Shown piece by piece: positions 54,177 to 62,413 of a stretch of DNA of 64,000 nt. A program made the position numbers and the translations under genes. Under the pieces are notes generated by a model that was not told where the DNA came from, made no database searches, and worked only from the letters and a program-made list of their open reading frames with translations. This DNA is from an uncultured Chitinophaga sp. (GTDB lineage Bacteria; Bacteroidota; Bacteroidia; Cytophagales; Cyclobacteriaceae): NCBI GenBank assembly GCA_902168205.1, contig CABHOK010000003.1, forward strand, positions 620,001-684,000, read 5' to 3'. Positions within the stretch are counted from its first letter, which is position 1. Every line of letters begins with the position of its first letter.

Positions 54177-54252
54177 GCCCGCAGAGGGCGCAGATTTACG
54201 CAGAATATAATACATAAAACTTCTGCGTCTATCTGCGAAAATCCGCGGGCCC
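54177..54252. repeat. CGCAGA-type intergenic hairpin
   Basis: GCCCGC...CGCAGAT...ACGCAGAA on the left matches the complement of TTCTGCGT...ATCTGCG...GCGGGC on the right, with a loop near 54206-54220. The repeated CGCAGA words resemble an interspersed element common in Bacteroidota intergenic regions. It lies in a convergent gap and may stop transcription from both sides. Confidence 0.7.
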
Positions 54253-54259
54253 AAAAAGG

Positions 54260-55717
54260 TTAACGAATTACAAACGGAATTTCCACCTGTTGCTTTGAAC
54301 TGTTCACACCATATATATAGCCCCGGCCTTTATACTTCGCAAAGAACTCGCTGATCTCTTCAGGTTCCTTTACGCGTTGGCGGTTAATGGCTACAATGGT
54401 AAAATTTTCTGGTAAGCCGATCTGTTTCAGAACGCTGTTGTCTTTTATCTTAAAGACTTTTACACCGTAGCGAGTGCCTTCCAACTGCGCACCCAGACTT
54501 GAATCGGTTAATATTTTACGCTTGATGATCTCGGTCGTGCCGTTCTGGTTGATCAGCGTAAGCGATGCTGTATTGGATTTACCTTCGCGTATATAGGTAA
54601 AGGTAATTTTATCGCCCGGGTTATGATAGCTTAGCTCTTCTTCAAATTCACTCTGACTGTTAACAGTTACATCGTTGATCTTGGTAATAACGTCACCGAG
54701 TTTAAGACCAGCCTGGAAAGCCGGACCTTCACGATCGAGTTGCTCCAGCAATACACCGTTGTAATTTTTTACGTTGGTTGGCAAGTCATACTTCTTGGCA
54801 TGTTCATAGTCATACTCAACAACACTGCCTCCGAAGAAAGCTTTTTGAGACAGACCGTATTTCACAAGGTCGTTAAATACTTTCTTCGCTATATCGATCG
54901 GTATAGCAAATGCATATCCGGTATACGAACCTGTACGTGAAAGTATAGCAGAGTTTATACCTACCAATTCTCCCGTCTTGTTAACCAGCGCACCACCCGA
55001 GTTACCCGGGTTGATCGCAGCATCTGTCTGGATGAATGATTCGATCGGGAATTTATCTTCCAGTATACCAATGCGTCTTCCTTTCGCACTCACTATACCT
55101 GCCGTAACTGTAGAGGATAATGAGTACGGGTTTCCTACAGCAATAACCCATTCGCCAACCTGTACATTCTTTGAGCTTCCCAGTGTTATAGCGGGCAGGT
55201 TGTTGGCTTTGATCTTGATTACCGCGAGGTCTGTAGAAGGATCTGTTCCAACCAGTTCCGCAGGGTATACCTGCTTGTTATAGTTTACTTCGATGCGCTC
55301 GGCTGTCTCTACCACGTGGTTGTTGGTAACAATATAGCCGTCTTCGGTAAAGATCACACCGGAGCCGCTGCTTACCTGCGTACGATTACCTCCGCCACCT
55401 TCGCCAAAGAACCAGTCCCAGTACGAATAGGAAACACCTTGTGATATACTATTGATATATACCACGCTCTGTGTAGCTTTTGATGCAGCGTCACTGAAGT
55501 CAACAGCCGGTATGGATGTTACTGTTCTCGGAGCGGCACCACTGGCGCCACTTGACGATATATAGGGCACAGCCGAATCGTAACGAACGGTACTAAACTG
55601 TGTGTCAATATGCTGCTCATGGGCGAGCTCAGGTTTTACAACCAAACGGTAAAAAGTATACGATCCGCCAAAACCAGCCAAAAAGGCAAGAACGATTATC
55701 TTAATAGTATTCTTCAT
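54260..55717 (-). CDS. HtrA/DegS-like membrane-anchored serine protease with PDZ domains
   Basis: 485 residues from ATG 55717. An N-terminal membrane anchor (NTIKIIVLAFLAGFGGSYTF) rather than a cleaved signal is likely. The trypsin-like domain has all three catalytic groups: TNNHVVE (His), TDLAVIKI (Asp) and NPGNSGGAL (Ser). One clear PDZ domain follows (GVLLEQLDREGPAFQAGLKLG) and a second, weaker one (GVKVFKIKDNSVLKQIGLP). It degrades or processes misfolded envelope proteins; whether it signals like DegS is unknown. rseP is 4.6 kb away on the other strand. Confidence 0.93.
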   Translation of the reverse strand: MKNTIKIIVLAFLAGFGGSYTFYRLVVKPELAHEQHIDTQFSTVRYDSAVPYISSSGASGAAPRTVTSIPAVDFSDAASKATQSVVYINSISQGVSYSYWDWFFGEGGGGNRTQVSSGSGVIFTEDGYIVTNNHVVETAERIEVNYNKQVYPAELVGTDPSTDLAVIKIKANNLPAITLGSSKNVQVGEWVIAVGNPYSLSSTVTAGIVSAKGRRIGILEDKFPIESFIQTDAAINPGNSGGALVNKTGELVGINSAILSRTGSYTGYAFAIPIDIAKKVFNDLVKYGLSQKAFFGGSVVEYDYEHAKKYDLPTNVKNYNGVLLEQLDREGPAFQAGLKLGDVITKINDVTVNSQSEFEEELSYHNPGDKITFTYIREGKSNTASLTLINQNGTTEIIKRKILTDSSLGAQLEGTRYGVKVFKIKDNSVLKQIGLPENFTIVAINRQRVKEPEEISEFFAKYKGRGYIYGVNSSKQQVEIPFVIR

Positions 55718-55843
55718 ATAAAAAAACTTAGCATGCATTAATCATTCCAGACAGATGAAACAATCCTCTGAAAAGTTTGAAACTAATTCATTTTAACTCT
55801 AAAAAAGCAAAACAAGTTTAGATTTCAGGGCTCAATTTTAGGA

Positions 55844-55940
55844 AATTAAAAGATTGGAAGATTTGAAAAATTGAAACATTGAGAGGTTAGGACCTTTCTC
55901 AATCTTTCAATCTTAAAATCTTTCAATCTTCCAATTCTTA
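55844..55940. repeat. Word-repeat hairpin, GATTGAAA/AAGATT family
   Basis: The left half contains AAAGATTGGAAGATTTGAAAA-type words; the right half contains AATCTTTCAATCTT twice, complementary to them. This is the same word set as at 32671-32812, but here in a divergent gap between the htrA-like gene and GH3, just upstream of the GH3 promoter. Confidence 0.6.
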
Positions 55941-55941
55941 T

Positions 55942-55949
55942 TAGTTTTG
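55942..55949 (+). promoter_or_regulatory. -7 element of GH3 gene
   Basis: TAGTTTTG, an exact TANNTTTG match ending 6 nt before ATG 55955. The expected transcription start would fall at or just before the ATG, implying a leaderless or near-leaderless mRNA. Confidence 0.5.
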
Positions 55950-55954
55950 TGACC

Positions 55955-57451
55955 ATGGGAATCCGCTCTTTTCTGGCAAAACCATTTGCCGCCTATATCG
56001 CTTCGCAAACCAGACAATGGTCTATGCAACCTGGAAAATTCCAGATGCAGATATTGCAGGCACTGGTAGAACAAGGTAAGTCTACAGCGTTTGGCCGCGA
56101 TCATGATTTTGCATCGATCCGTACCTACGATGATTTTAAAAAACGTGTGCCCGTTCGCGATTACGAATTACTGAAATCATATTTCGACCGGGTAGTAAAA
56201 GGCGAGGCTGATGTACTCTGGAAAGGCAAACCGCTATATCTCGCCAAAACATCTGGTACAACATCGGGCACTAAATATATACCCATCACAAAAGATTCTG
56301 TTCCATATCACTTTAACAACTCGCGCAACGCGGTGTTAAGCTACGTGCATGAAACAGGCAACGCATCGTTTCTTGATGGTGGTCTTATATTTCTTTCGGG
56401 TAGTCCGGAACTCGATGAGAAGGCCGGTATAAAAGTAGGTCGCCTCTCCGGCATAGCGAATCACCACGTGCCTTCGTATCTGCGAACCAATCAGAAGCCA
56501 AGCTATAAAACCAATTGTATAGACGATTGGGAAGAAAAACTGGATCGTATTATCGATGAGACATTGAACGAAAACATGACGTTGATCTCGGGTATTCCGC
56601 CCTGGGCTCAGATGTACTTTGATCGCATTCAGGCACGCACCGGCAAAAAGATCAAAGATGTATTCCCGAACTTTTCGATGTTCGTATACGGTGGTGTAAA
56701 CTTTGAACCTTATCGCGCGAAGTTGTTCGACTCGATCGGTAAGAAGGTTGATTCAATTGAGACGTACCCGGCTTCGGAAGGATTTATAGCGTATCAGGAT
56801 TCGCAGGTTGAACCGGGATTATTACTGCAATTGAACAGTGGAATTTTCTACGAGTTTGTGCCGGCAGAAGAATACTTTAACGATAACCCGCGCAGGCTTA
56901 GTATTGAAGAAGTGGAGCTGGGCAAAAATTACGCACTCATCATTAACAGCAATGCAGGTTTGTGGGGATATTCCATTGGTGATACGGTAAAGTTTGTTTC
57001 CAAAAATCCGTACAGACTGATTGTCTCCGGAAGGATCAAACATTTTATCTCCGCGTTCGGTGAACACGTGATTGGCGAGGAGGTAGAGAAAGCCATGAAA
57101 TATACCATGGAGAAGTTTCCGGAAGCAGAGTTGATTGAGTTTACGGTAGCACCTAATGTTGCACCGAAAGAAGGAATGCCGCACCACCAATGGCTTGTGG
57201 AATTTTCGCGCGCGCCACGCGACCTGCAAGCTTTTTCGCTGGAGCTTGATAACCAGATGCGCAAACTGAATGTTTATTACGATGATCTTATATCGGGTAA
57301 CATTCTGCGAACGTTGATCACTACATCGCTGAAACGAAACGCATTTATAGATTACATGAAATCGCTTGGCAAACTCGGTGGACAGAATAAAGTGCCGCGC
57401 CTGTCGAACGACCGCAAAATTGCGGATGTGTTGCAGGATTATGCTGTTTAG
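55955..57451 (+). CDS. GH3-family acyl-adenylating protein
   Basis: 498 residues from ATG 55955 (a GTG six bases earlier overlaps the promoter element and is less likely). The GH3 auxin-responsive family belongs to the ANL adenylate-forming superfamily: SGTTSGTKYIPIT is the phosphate-binding motif, YPASEGFIAYQ the middle motif and YSIGDTVKFVSKNPYRLIVSGR the C-terminal-hinge region. Plant GH3 enzymes join amino acids to acyl acids; bacterial substrates are largely unknown. Monocistronic, with a possible leaderless transcript. Confidence 0.9.
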   Translation: MGIRSFLAKPFAAYIASQTRQWSMQPGKFQMQILQALVEQGKSTAFGRDHDFASIRTYDDFKKRVPVRDYELLKSYFDRVVKGEADVLWKGKPLYLAKTSGTTSGTKYIPITKDSVPYHFNNSRNAVLSYVHETGNASFLDGGLIFLSGSPELDEKAGIKVGRLSGIANHHVPSYLRTNQKPSYKTNCIDDWEEKLDRIIDETLNENMTLISGIPPWAQMYFDRIQARTGKKIKDVFPNFSMFVYGGVNFEPYRAKLFDSIGKKVDSIETYPASEGFIAYQDSQVEPGLLLQLNSGIFYEFVPAEEYFNDNPRRLSIEEVELGKNYALIINSNAGLWGYSIGDTVKFVSKNPYRLIVSGRIKHFISAFGEHVIGEEVEKAMKYTMEKFPEAELIEFTVAPNVAPKEGMPHHQWLVEFSRAPRDLQAFSLELDNQMRKLNVYYDDLISGNILRTLITTSLKRNAFIDYMKSLGKLGGQNKVPRLSNDRKIADVLQDYAV

Positions 57452-57493
57452 GACATCGGTATTCGAATGGTGAAGAGTATAAAACTAATTGCT

Positions 57494-57501
57494 TATTTTT
57501 G
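57494..57501 (+). promoter_or_regulatory. -7 promoter element upstream of dxr
   Basis: TATTTTTG, an exact TANNTTTG match, 113 nt before the dxr start. The leader between contains only an 11-codon frame and no recognised riboswitch. Confidence 0.45.
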
Positions 57502-57614
57502 TACAAACGTGCCGATACATAAACATAACAAACCGGAGCTGCATGGCTTGCCTGAACACGTTCTATGCCATCAGTTAAATCCGGAAACAATCATTCAATA
57601 ATCACCGCATAACA

Positions 57615-58778
57615 TTGGGTAAGAAAAAGAACATCGCGATACTTGGTTCCACTGGTTCTATTGGTACACAGGCATTAGAAGTTATCGCGGCACATCCGGA
57701 AGCTTTTGAAGTTGAAGTGCTCACCGCACAGAACAACGCTGCACTTTTAATTGAGCAGGCTGTAAAGTTCAAGCCCAACGCAGTGGTAATTGTTAACGAA
57801 GATCACTACACAACTGTAAAGGATGCACTGGCAAAAGAACATGTGAAAGTATATGCCGGTGAAAAGGCGTTGGCAGATATAGTACAGATGGATACCATCG
57901 ATCTGGTGCTTACGGCACTGGTGGGATACTCCGGTTTACGCCCAACCATAAAAGCAATTGAAGCCGGTAAAACTATAGCACTCGCCAATAAGGAAACGCT
58001 GGTTGTGGCGGGCGATCTGATTACGCGCCTGGCGCGAGAGAAGGGAGTAAATATATACCCGGTTGATTCAGAACACTCCGCTATCTTTCAATGTATCGTT
58101 GGCGAGTTTCATAATAAGATCGAGAAGATTATACTCACAGCTTCAGGCGGACCGTTCCGCGGAAGGAAAAAAGATGAACTGGTAGCAGTAACAAAAGCAC
58201 AGGCCCTGAAGCACCCGAACTGGAGCATGGGCGCTAAAGTTACTATCGACTCGGCTACACTCATGAATAAAGGCCTTGAGGTGATTGAAGCCAAGTGGTT
58301 GTTTGGTCTTCGTACAAACCAGGTAGAAGTAGTGGTGCATCCGCAGTCGATTATACATTCGCTGGTACAGTTTGAGGACGGATCAATTAAAGCACAGATG
58401 GGATTGCCTGATATGAAGCTTCCCATTCAGTTTGCCATGACATTTCCCGATCGTTTGAAATCAGATTTTCCTCGTTTCGATTTCAGCAATTACCCGTCAT
58501 TAACGTTTGAAAAACCGGATACGGAAACTTTTCGTAATCTTGCACTGGCGTTTGACGCGTTAACGAGAGGCGGCAACATGCCATGCGTTCTGAATGCTGC
58601 CAATGAAGTGGCTGTGGCCGGATTTTTGAAGGATTCAGTAGGATTTCTTGAAATGTCAGATATTGTTGAACGATGCCTTTCAAAAATGGATTATGTCGTA
58701 AACCCTTCGTACGAAGATTACGTGAACACTGACAAAGAGACACGCGCCCGGGCACTTGAGATGATAAAATCGGTTTAG
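57615..58778 (+). CDS. dxr: 1-deoxy-D-xylulose 5-phosphate reductoisomerase
   Basis: 387 residues from TTG 57615. Enzyme of the non-mevalonate isoprenoid pathway, converting DXP to MEP with NADPH. Motifs: ILGSTGSIGTQ (NADPH fold), ALANKETLVVAG, VDSEHSAIFQ (metal and substrate binding), TASGGPFRG and ATLMNKGLEVIEA. The downstream neighbour rseP is 71 nt away on the same strand, a common adjacency that may reflect cotranscription. Nothing unusual apart from the TTG start. Confidence 0.97.
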   Translation: MGKKKNIAILGSTGSIGTQALEVIAAHPEAFEVEVLTAQNNAALLIEQAVKFKPNAVVIVNEDHYTTVKDALAKEHVKVYAGEKALADIVQMDTIDLVLTALVGYSGLRPTIKAIEAGKTIALANKETLVVAGDLITRLAREKGVNIYPVDSEHSAIFQCIVGEFHNKIEKIILTASGGPFRGRKKDELVAVTKAQALKHPNWSMGAKVTIDSATLMNKGLEVIEAKWLFGLRTNQVEVVVHPQSIIHSLVQFEDGSIKAQMGLPDMKLPIQFAMTFPDRLKSDFPRFDFSNYPSLTFEKPDTETFRNLALAFDALTRGGNMPCVLNAANEVAVAGFLKDSVGFLEMSDIVERCLSKMDYVVNPSYEDYVNTDKETRARALEMIKSV

Positions 58779-58849
58779 CGGTCTTTACACCGAACACACA
58801 CATCACACACAAATCAAATTGAGTAACAGATAACGATAAAGGATAAAGA

Positions 58850-60187
58850 ATGGATTGGATGATTAGTTTGGCTCAGCTTCTGTTGAGCTTGTCATTTTTG
58901 GTAGCGGTGCATGAAATGGGGCACTTGTTAGCAGCAAAATATTTCGGAATGCGGGTTGAGCAGTTCTCCATTGGCTTCCCTCCAAAATTATGGTCTTTCC
59001 GGAAAGGCGAAACAGAATATGCGATCAGCGCTATACCACTGGGTGGCTATGTAAAGATCTCCGGTATGATTGATGAATCGCTCGACACGGAGACGATGAA
59101 TCAACCTCCACAGCCGTGGGAGTTTCGCTCCAAGCCGGCATGGCAGCGCCTCATCGTAATGCTGGGCGGTATAGTTGTAAACGTTATTGTAGGTATCATC
59201 ATCTTTATAGGTATAACATTCGCCTTTGGTGATACATACTTGTTGAAAGATGAGATCAATAATTTAGGTGGTATCAGTGCCGGACCAATTGGTAAACGCA
59301 TCGGCTTACAGAGTGGTGATAAGATCGTAAAAATCAATGGTCACGACTTCAAATACTTTGATGATATCGTTCGTCCGCAGACGTTACTGGCTGACAATGC
59401 ATATTATACTGTGGAGCGCAATGGTAAACTTGTTGACGTTCCTATTCCTGCAGATTTGATTCAGAAATTCAATAAGAAAGACAGTGCACTGAATTTTATT
59501 CAGTATCGTATACCTCCGATCGTAGGTAAAGTAGCAAAAGACTCCGTAGCAGATAAAGTAGGTTTGAAAGAAGGAGACCTGTTCACCGAAATCAACGGTG
59601 TGCCTTTCAAGTATATGGATGAGCTTTATACTTATATCAAGACAGAAGCCGTTAAGCACGACTCTATATCTTTTAAAGTAATACGTGATGGCAAGGAACT
59701 TACCTTCAGGGAAAGTTTCGAAGGCAGAACAGCGATAGGATTTGCTCCGATGGTAACAAAAGATTACCTGAAGAAAGCAGAAGTAACCATTGAATACGGG
59801 TTCATCGAATCTATACCGTTGGGCACAGAACGTGCCTTCCAGACGTTGAATACACAGATACGCGCATTTGGTAAAGTAATTACCGGTGTACTCTCTCCGA
59901 AGGAATCATTGTCAGGTCCGATAGGCATCATGCAAGCCTATGGTGTAGAGTGGCAGTGGGAGCGCTTCTGGTCACTCACCGGAGTTCTTTCGTTGGTGCT
60001 TGCCTTTATGAACCTGCTTCCTATACCGGCACTGGATGGTGGCCACGTGATGTTCCTTTCATATGAAATTATATCACGCAGAAAACCTTCTGATAAATTT
60101 CTGGAAGCAGCACAGAAAGTAGGTATGGTATTCCTGTTGGCGCTGATGGTGTTCATCTTTGCTAACGACATTATCAAGTTGTTCTGA
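58850..60187 (+). CDS. rseP: RseP-type site-2 metalloprotease
   Basis: 445-residue intramembrane protease. The zinc motif HEMGH is at residues 21-25 in the first helix, the third ligand is in LDGGHVMF near the C-terminus, and two PDZ domains lie between (ISAGPIGKRIGLQSGDKIVKI and VADKVGLKEGDLFTEI). In E. coli RseP cleaves anti-sigma RseA after DegS and clears signal peptides; no rseA or sigma-E gene is present here, so the substrate in this organism is open. Directly after dxr and ends at a bidirectional terminator. Confidence 0.95.
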   Translation: MDWMISLAQLLLSLSFLVAVHEMGHLLAAKYFGMRVEQFSIGFPPKLWSFRKGETEYAISAIPLGGYVKISGMIDESLDTETMNQPPQPWEFRSKPAWQRLIVMLGGIVVNVIVGIIIFIGITFAFGDTYLLKDEINNLGGISAGPIGKRIGLQSGDKIVKINGHDFKYFDDIVRPQTLLADNAYYTVERNGKLVDVPIPADLIQKFNKKDSALNFIQYRIPPIVGKVAKDSVADKVGLKEGDLFTEINGVPFKYMDELYTYIKTEAVKHDSISFKVIRDGKELTFRESFEGRTAIGFAPMVTKDYLKKAEVTIEYGFIESIPLGTERAFQTLNTQIRAFGKVITGVLSPKESLSGPIGIMQAYGVEWQWERFWSLTGVLSLVLAFMNLLPIPALDGGHVMFLSYEIISRRKPSDKFLEAAQKVGMVFLLALMVFIFANDIIKLF

Positions 60188-60209
60188 TGTAACATTCAGA
60201 TCATCACAT

Positions 60210-60252
60210 AAAAAAGAAAGGTCGCTCCGTTATAGGGCGACCTTTCTTTTTT
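60210..60252. terminator. Bidirectional terminator between rseP and the OmpA-like gene
   Basis: Perfect 16-bp stem: 60210-60225 (A6, then GAAAGGTCGC) with 60237-60252 (GCGACCTTTC then T6). Both ends supply a T-run on the relevant strand, so it serves rseP (plus) and the OmpA-like gene (minus). Confidence 0.95.
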
Positions 60253-60276
60253 ATACCTGCTGTATATAGCAGTAGC

Positions 60277-62250
60277 TTACTCTTCGGTTTTGCGTATTTC
60301 AAACTCAACGCGTCTGTTCAGTCCGCGATCCTCGTCCGTTTTCTCTTCTACAATGGGTTTCGAGCTTCCGTAGCCGTGAGCTTCAATCCGCTTGGTGTTT
60401 ATTTTATATTGATAAACGAGATATGCTTTAATCGCATCAGCACGTGCCTGTGAGAGTTTCAGGTTCGATATTTCATTGCCTTGTGAATCGGTATGGCCGG
60501 AGATACTTAATGATAATTTCGGATGATCGATCAGGAAGTTTGCAATCTTGTTCAGGTCATCGTGCATGGTAGGAAGTATATCGGCTTTACCATTTTCAAA
60601 CTCCAGCGACTTGAAAGCCATTTTACTTTCAATCGGTTCAGTCTCCAGGTTCATTTCACGATCGCCTTCCATATAGAATATCTGTTCAATGCGGAAGAAG
60701 TCATCACCCTGAATAATGAGGAGGTAGTTACGCTTGTTGATCAGGCGAAAATCGAACGAACCATCTTCGCGTAAAAACTTCGGTGCTACTTCAACACCTT
60801 TATCCAGGTCAATAACCGAAACTATACCACGGAATGGTTTCTTGGTTTCCGAATTTATAAGTGTTCCTTTTAACCGTACAATCGCTTCAGGCTGTGCTTC
60901 CATGGGAACAGGGAAGGAGTAAAGATCAAGATTGTTCAGATCATCGGCAGCCGAGCGCGCATAGTATAAACGATTCGATTCGGAATCAATCGTAAAGTAA
61001 TATTCACTACCGGGGCCATTGACCAACGGTCCTATATTTTTCGGCTCGCCCCAATTTTTACCCTGGCTGTATGATTTGTAAATATCGAAGTCACCAAAAT
61101 TCAACGGTTGTCCATTCGAACTGAAGTACAATACTTTAAACCGGTGGTGATAAAACGGACTCACTTCAAACGCGCGCGTGTTGATGATCGGTCCTATATT
61201 TTGTGCCTTCTGCCAGTTACCCTTTGCATCTTTTACAGCAAAGTATATATCTGAAAAACCAAAACCACCAATACGGTCGGAAGAGAAATATAGTGTGTCA
61301 CCAGAGTGCGAGAGAGAAGGCTGAGAATCCCATGAAGCTGTGTTGATGTTAGGACCAAGGTTACGCGGTGTGCCCCACGTGCTATCACCTTTCAGATCAG
61401 AAACAAATATATCGCAGTTACCATACGAGTCGGGTGAATTACAGCGCGCAAAGTATAAATGCTTGCCATCTTTACTCAGGCTTGCAGAGCCTTCGTTATA
61501 GCGTGTGTTCACTGTTTTGAATTCTTCCGCAAAACCCCAAACGGTATCTTGTTTTATAGTGTAGAACAGATCTTCGTTATACGTTTTGTTAAGCGGATCA
61601 ATTTTAGAATTACGCTTCGAAGTAAACAGCAATACATTGTCGATGTTACCAATGGTCGGGCCATAATCTTCCTTCTCTGAGTTTACACCATAACCCATGT
61701 TTAGTAACACGCCCTGAGGAGGACGAAGTGTATCAATCTCTTTTCGGAACGCTACCAGTTCATAGTATTGTTGCAGCGGTACATATAGATCTTTTTCGTT
61801 GCGGGTAAGCGTATCGTACTCACGTTGTACCTGCTTTTCATCTATACTTTGTTTGTAGTGTTTCAACACAAGCTTGTATAGCAGCACAGCTTCACCGGGA
61901 GGTCCTTGTTTTTCCGACAGCTTAGCAAAGTCCCAGAGTAATTGTATATCGTGCGAAAAATTATCAACGCCAAAGTTCTTCACATACGCTTTTAACTCGG
62001 TATATTCCTGTTCGTAATCACCTGTTGCAGCTAATGCTTTTATTCTACCCAACTTGGTTGCATCTTTATAGTAGCGAACCTTGTTGAGATTCGGAAAATC
62101 GAAAATGTCAGATTGGCTGTAGCTTGTCAGGCTATCATTTAGTTGTACGATTCCTCCCTTTTTGAATTTCTGTTTAGGCTTTTGAGCCAGGGAAGGAACG
62201 TGAACCAACAACCAAAAGGCTGTTAATAAGATCAAAAAGTAGGTTTTCAC
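60277..62250 (-). CDS. OmpA-family protein with PD40 repeats, PorE-like architecture
   Basis: 657 residues from GTG 62250, the start that gives a clean signal peptide (KTYFLILLTAFWLLVHVPSLAQ); TTG 62301 would add 17 residues. After a short helical TPR-like part (about 60-140) come PD40/WD40-like repeats (SLSKDGKHLYFARC, SHSGDTLYFSSDRIGGFG, KVLYFSSNGQ), a carboxypeptidase-regulatory-like beta domain near 470-540 (LKGTLINSETKKPFRGI), and a C-terminal OmpA peptidoglycan-binding domain (LSISGHTDSQGNEISNLKLS). This domain order matches PorE of the type IX secretion apparatus, but PorE is a lipoprotein and no lipobox is seen here, so the link is only suggestive. Confidence 0.85.
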   Translation of the reverse strand: MKTYFLILLTAFWLLVHVPSLAQKPKQKFKKGGIVQLNDSLTSYSQSDIFDFPNLNKVRYYKDATKLGRIKALAATGDYEQEYTELKAYVKNFGVDNFSHDIQLLWDFAKLSEKQGPPGEAVLLYKLVLKHYKQSIDEKQVQREYDTLTRNEKDLYVPLQQYYELVAFRKEIDTLRPPQGVLLNMGYGVNSEKEDYGPTIGNIDNVLLFTSKRNSKIDPLNKTYNEDLFYTIKQDTVWGFAEEFKTVNTRYNEGSASLSKDGKHLYFARCNSPDSYGNCDIFVSDLKGDSTWGTPRNLGPNINTASWDSQPSLSHSGDTLYFSSDRIGGFGFSDIYFAVKDAKGNWQKAQNIGPIINTRAFEVSPFYHHRFKVLYFSSNGQPLNFGDFDIYKSYSQGKNWGEPKNIGPLVNGPGSEYYFTIDSESNRLYYARSAADDLNNLDLYSFPVPMEAQPEAIVRLKGTLINSETKKPFRGIVSVIDLDKGVEVAPKFLREDGSFDFRLINKRNYLLIIQGDDFFRIEQIFYMEGDREMNLETEPIESKMAFKSLEFENGKADILPTMHDDLNKIANFLIDHPKLSLSISGHTDSQGNEISNLKLSQARADAIKAYLVYQYKINTKRIEAHGYGSSKPIVEEKTDEDRGLNRRVEFEIRKTEE

Positions 62251-62369
62251 AGAACCTTTGTTTGGTAAAAAATTCACGCCAGATGGATAAAGTTGATACA
62301 ATTTTACTTCTTTTACAACTCTCTTGGCATTACTATTGTCCTTTAGGCGAACCTAGTATACAACCATCG

Positions 62370-62390
62370 CTGATACGAAACGCGTGTCAG
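62370..62390. promoter_or_regulatory. Inverted repeat in the lon upstream region
   Basis: CTGATAC (62370-62376) and GTGTCAG (62384-62390) form a 7-bp inverted pair with one G-T, centred 34 nt before the lon ATG. TCAGTTTG at 62387-62394 is a 7/8 match to the -7 element. Could be an operator for heat-shock or other control of lon; not tested. Confidence 0.35.
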
Positions 62391-62413
62391 TTTGGCACCT
62401 TATAAACGAAAGC

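Noticed and set aside
62387-62405. Possible sigma-54 site (TTGGCAC) before lon
   Set aside because: The matching TTGC block at the required distance is missing.
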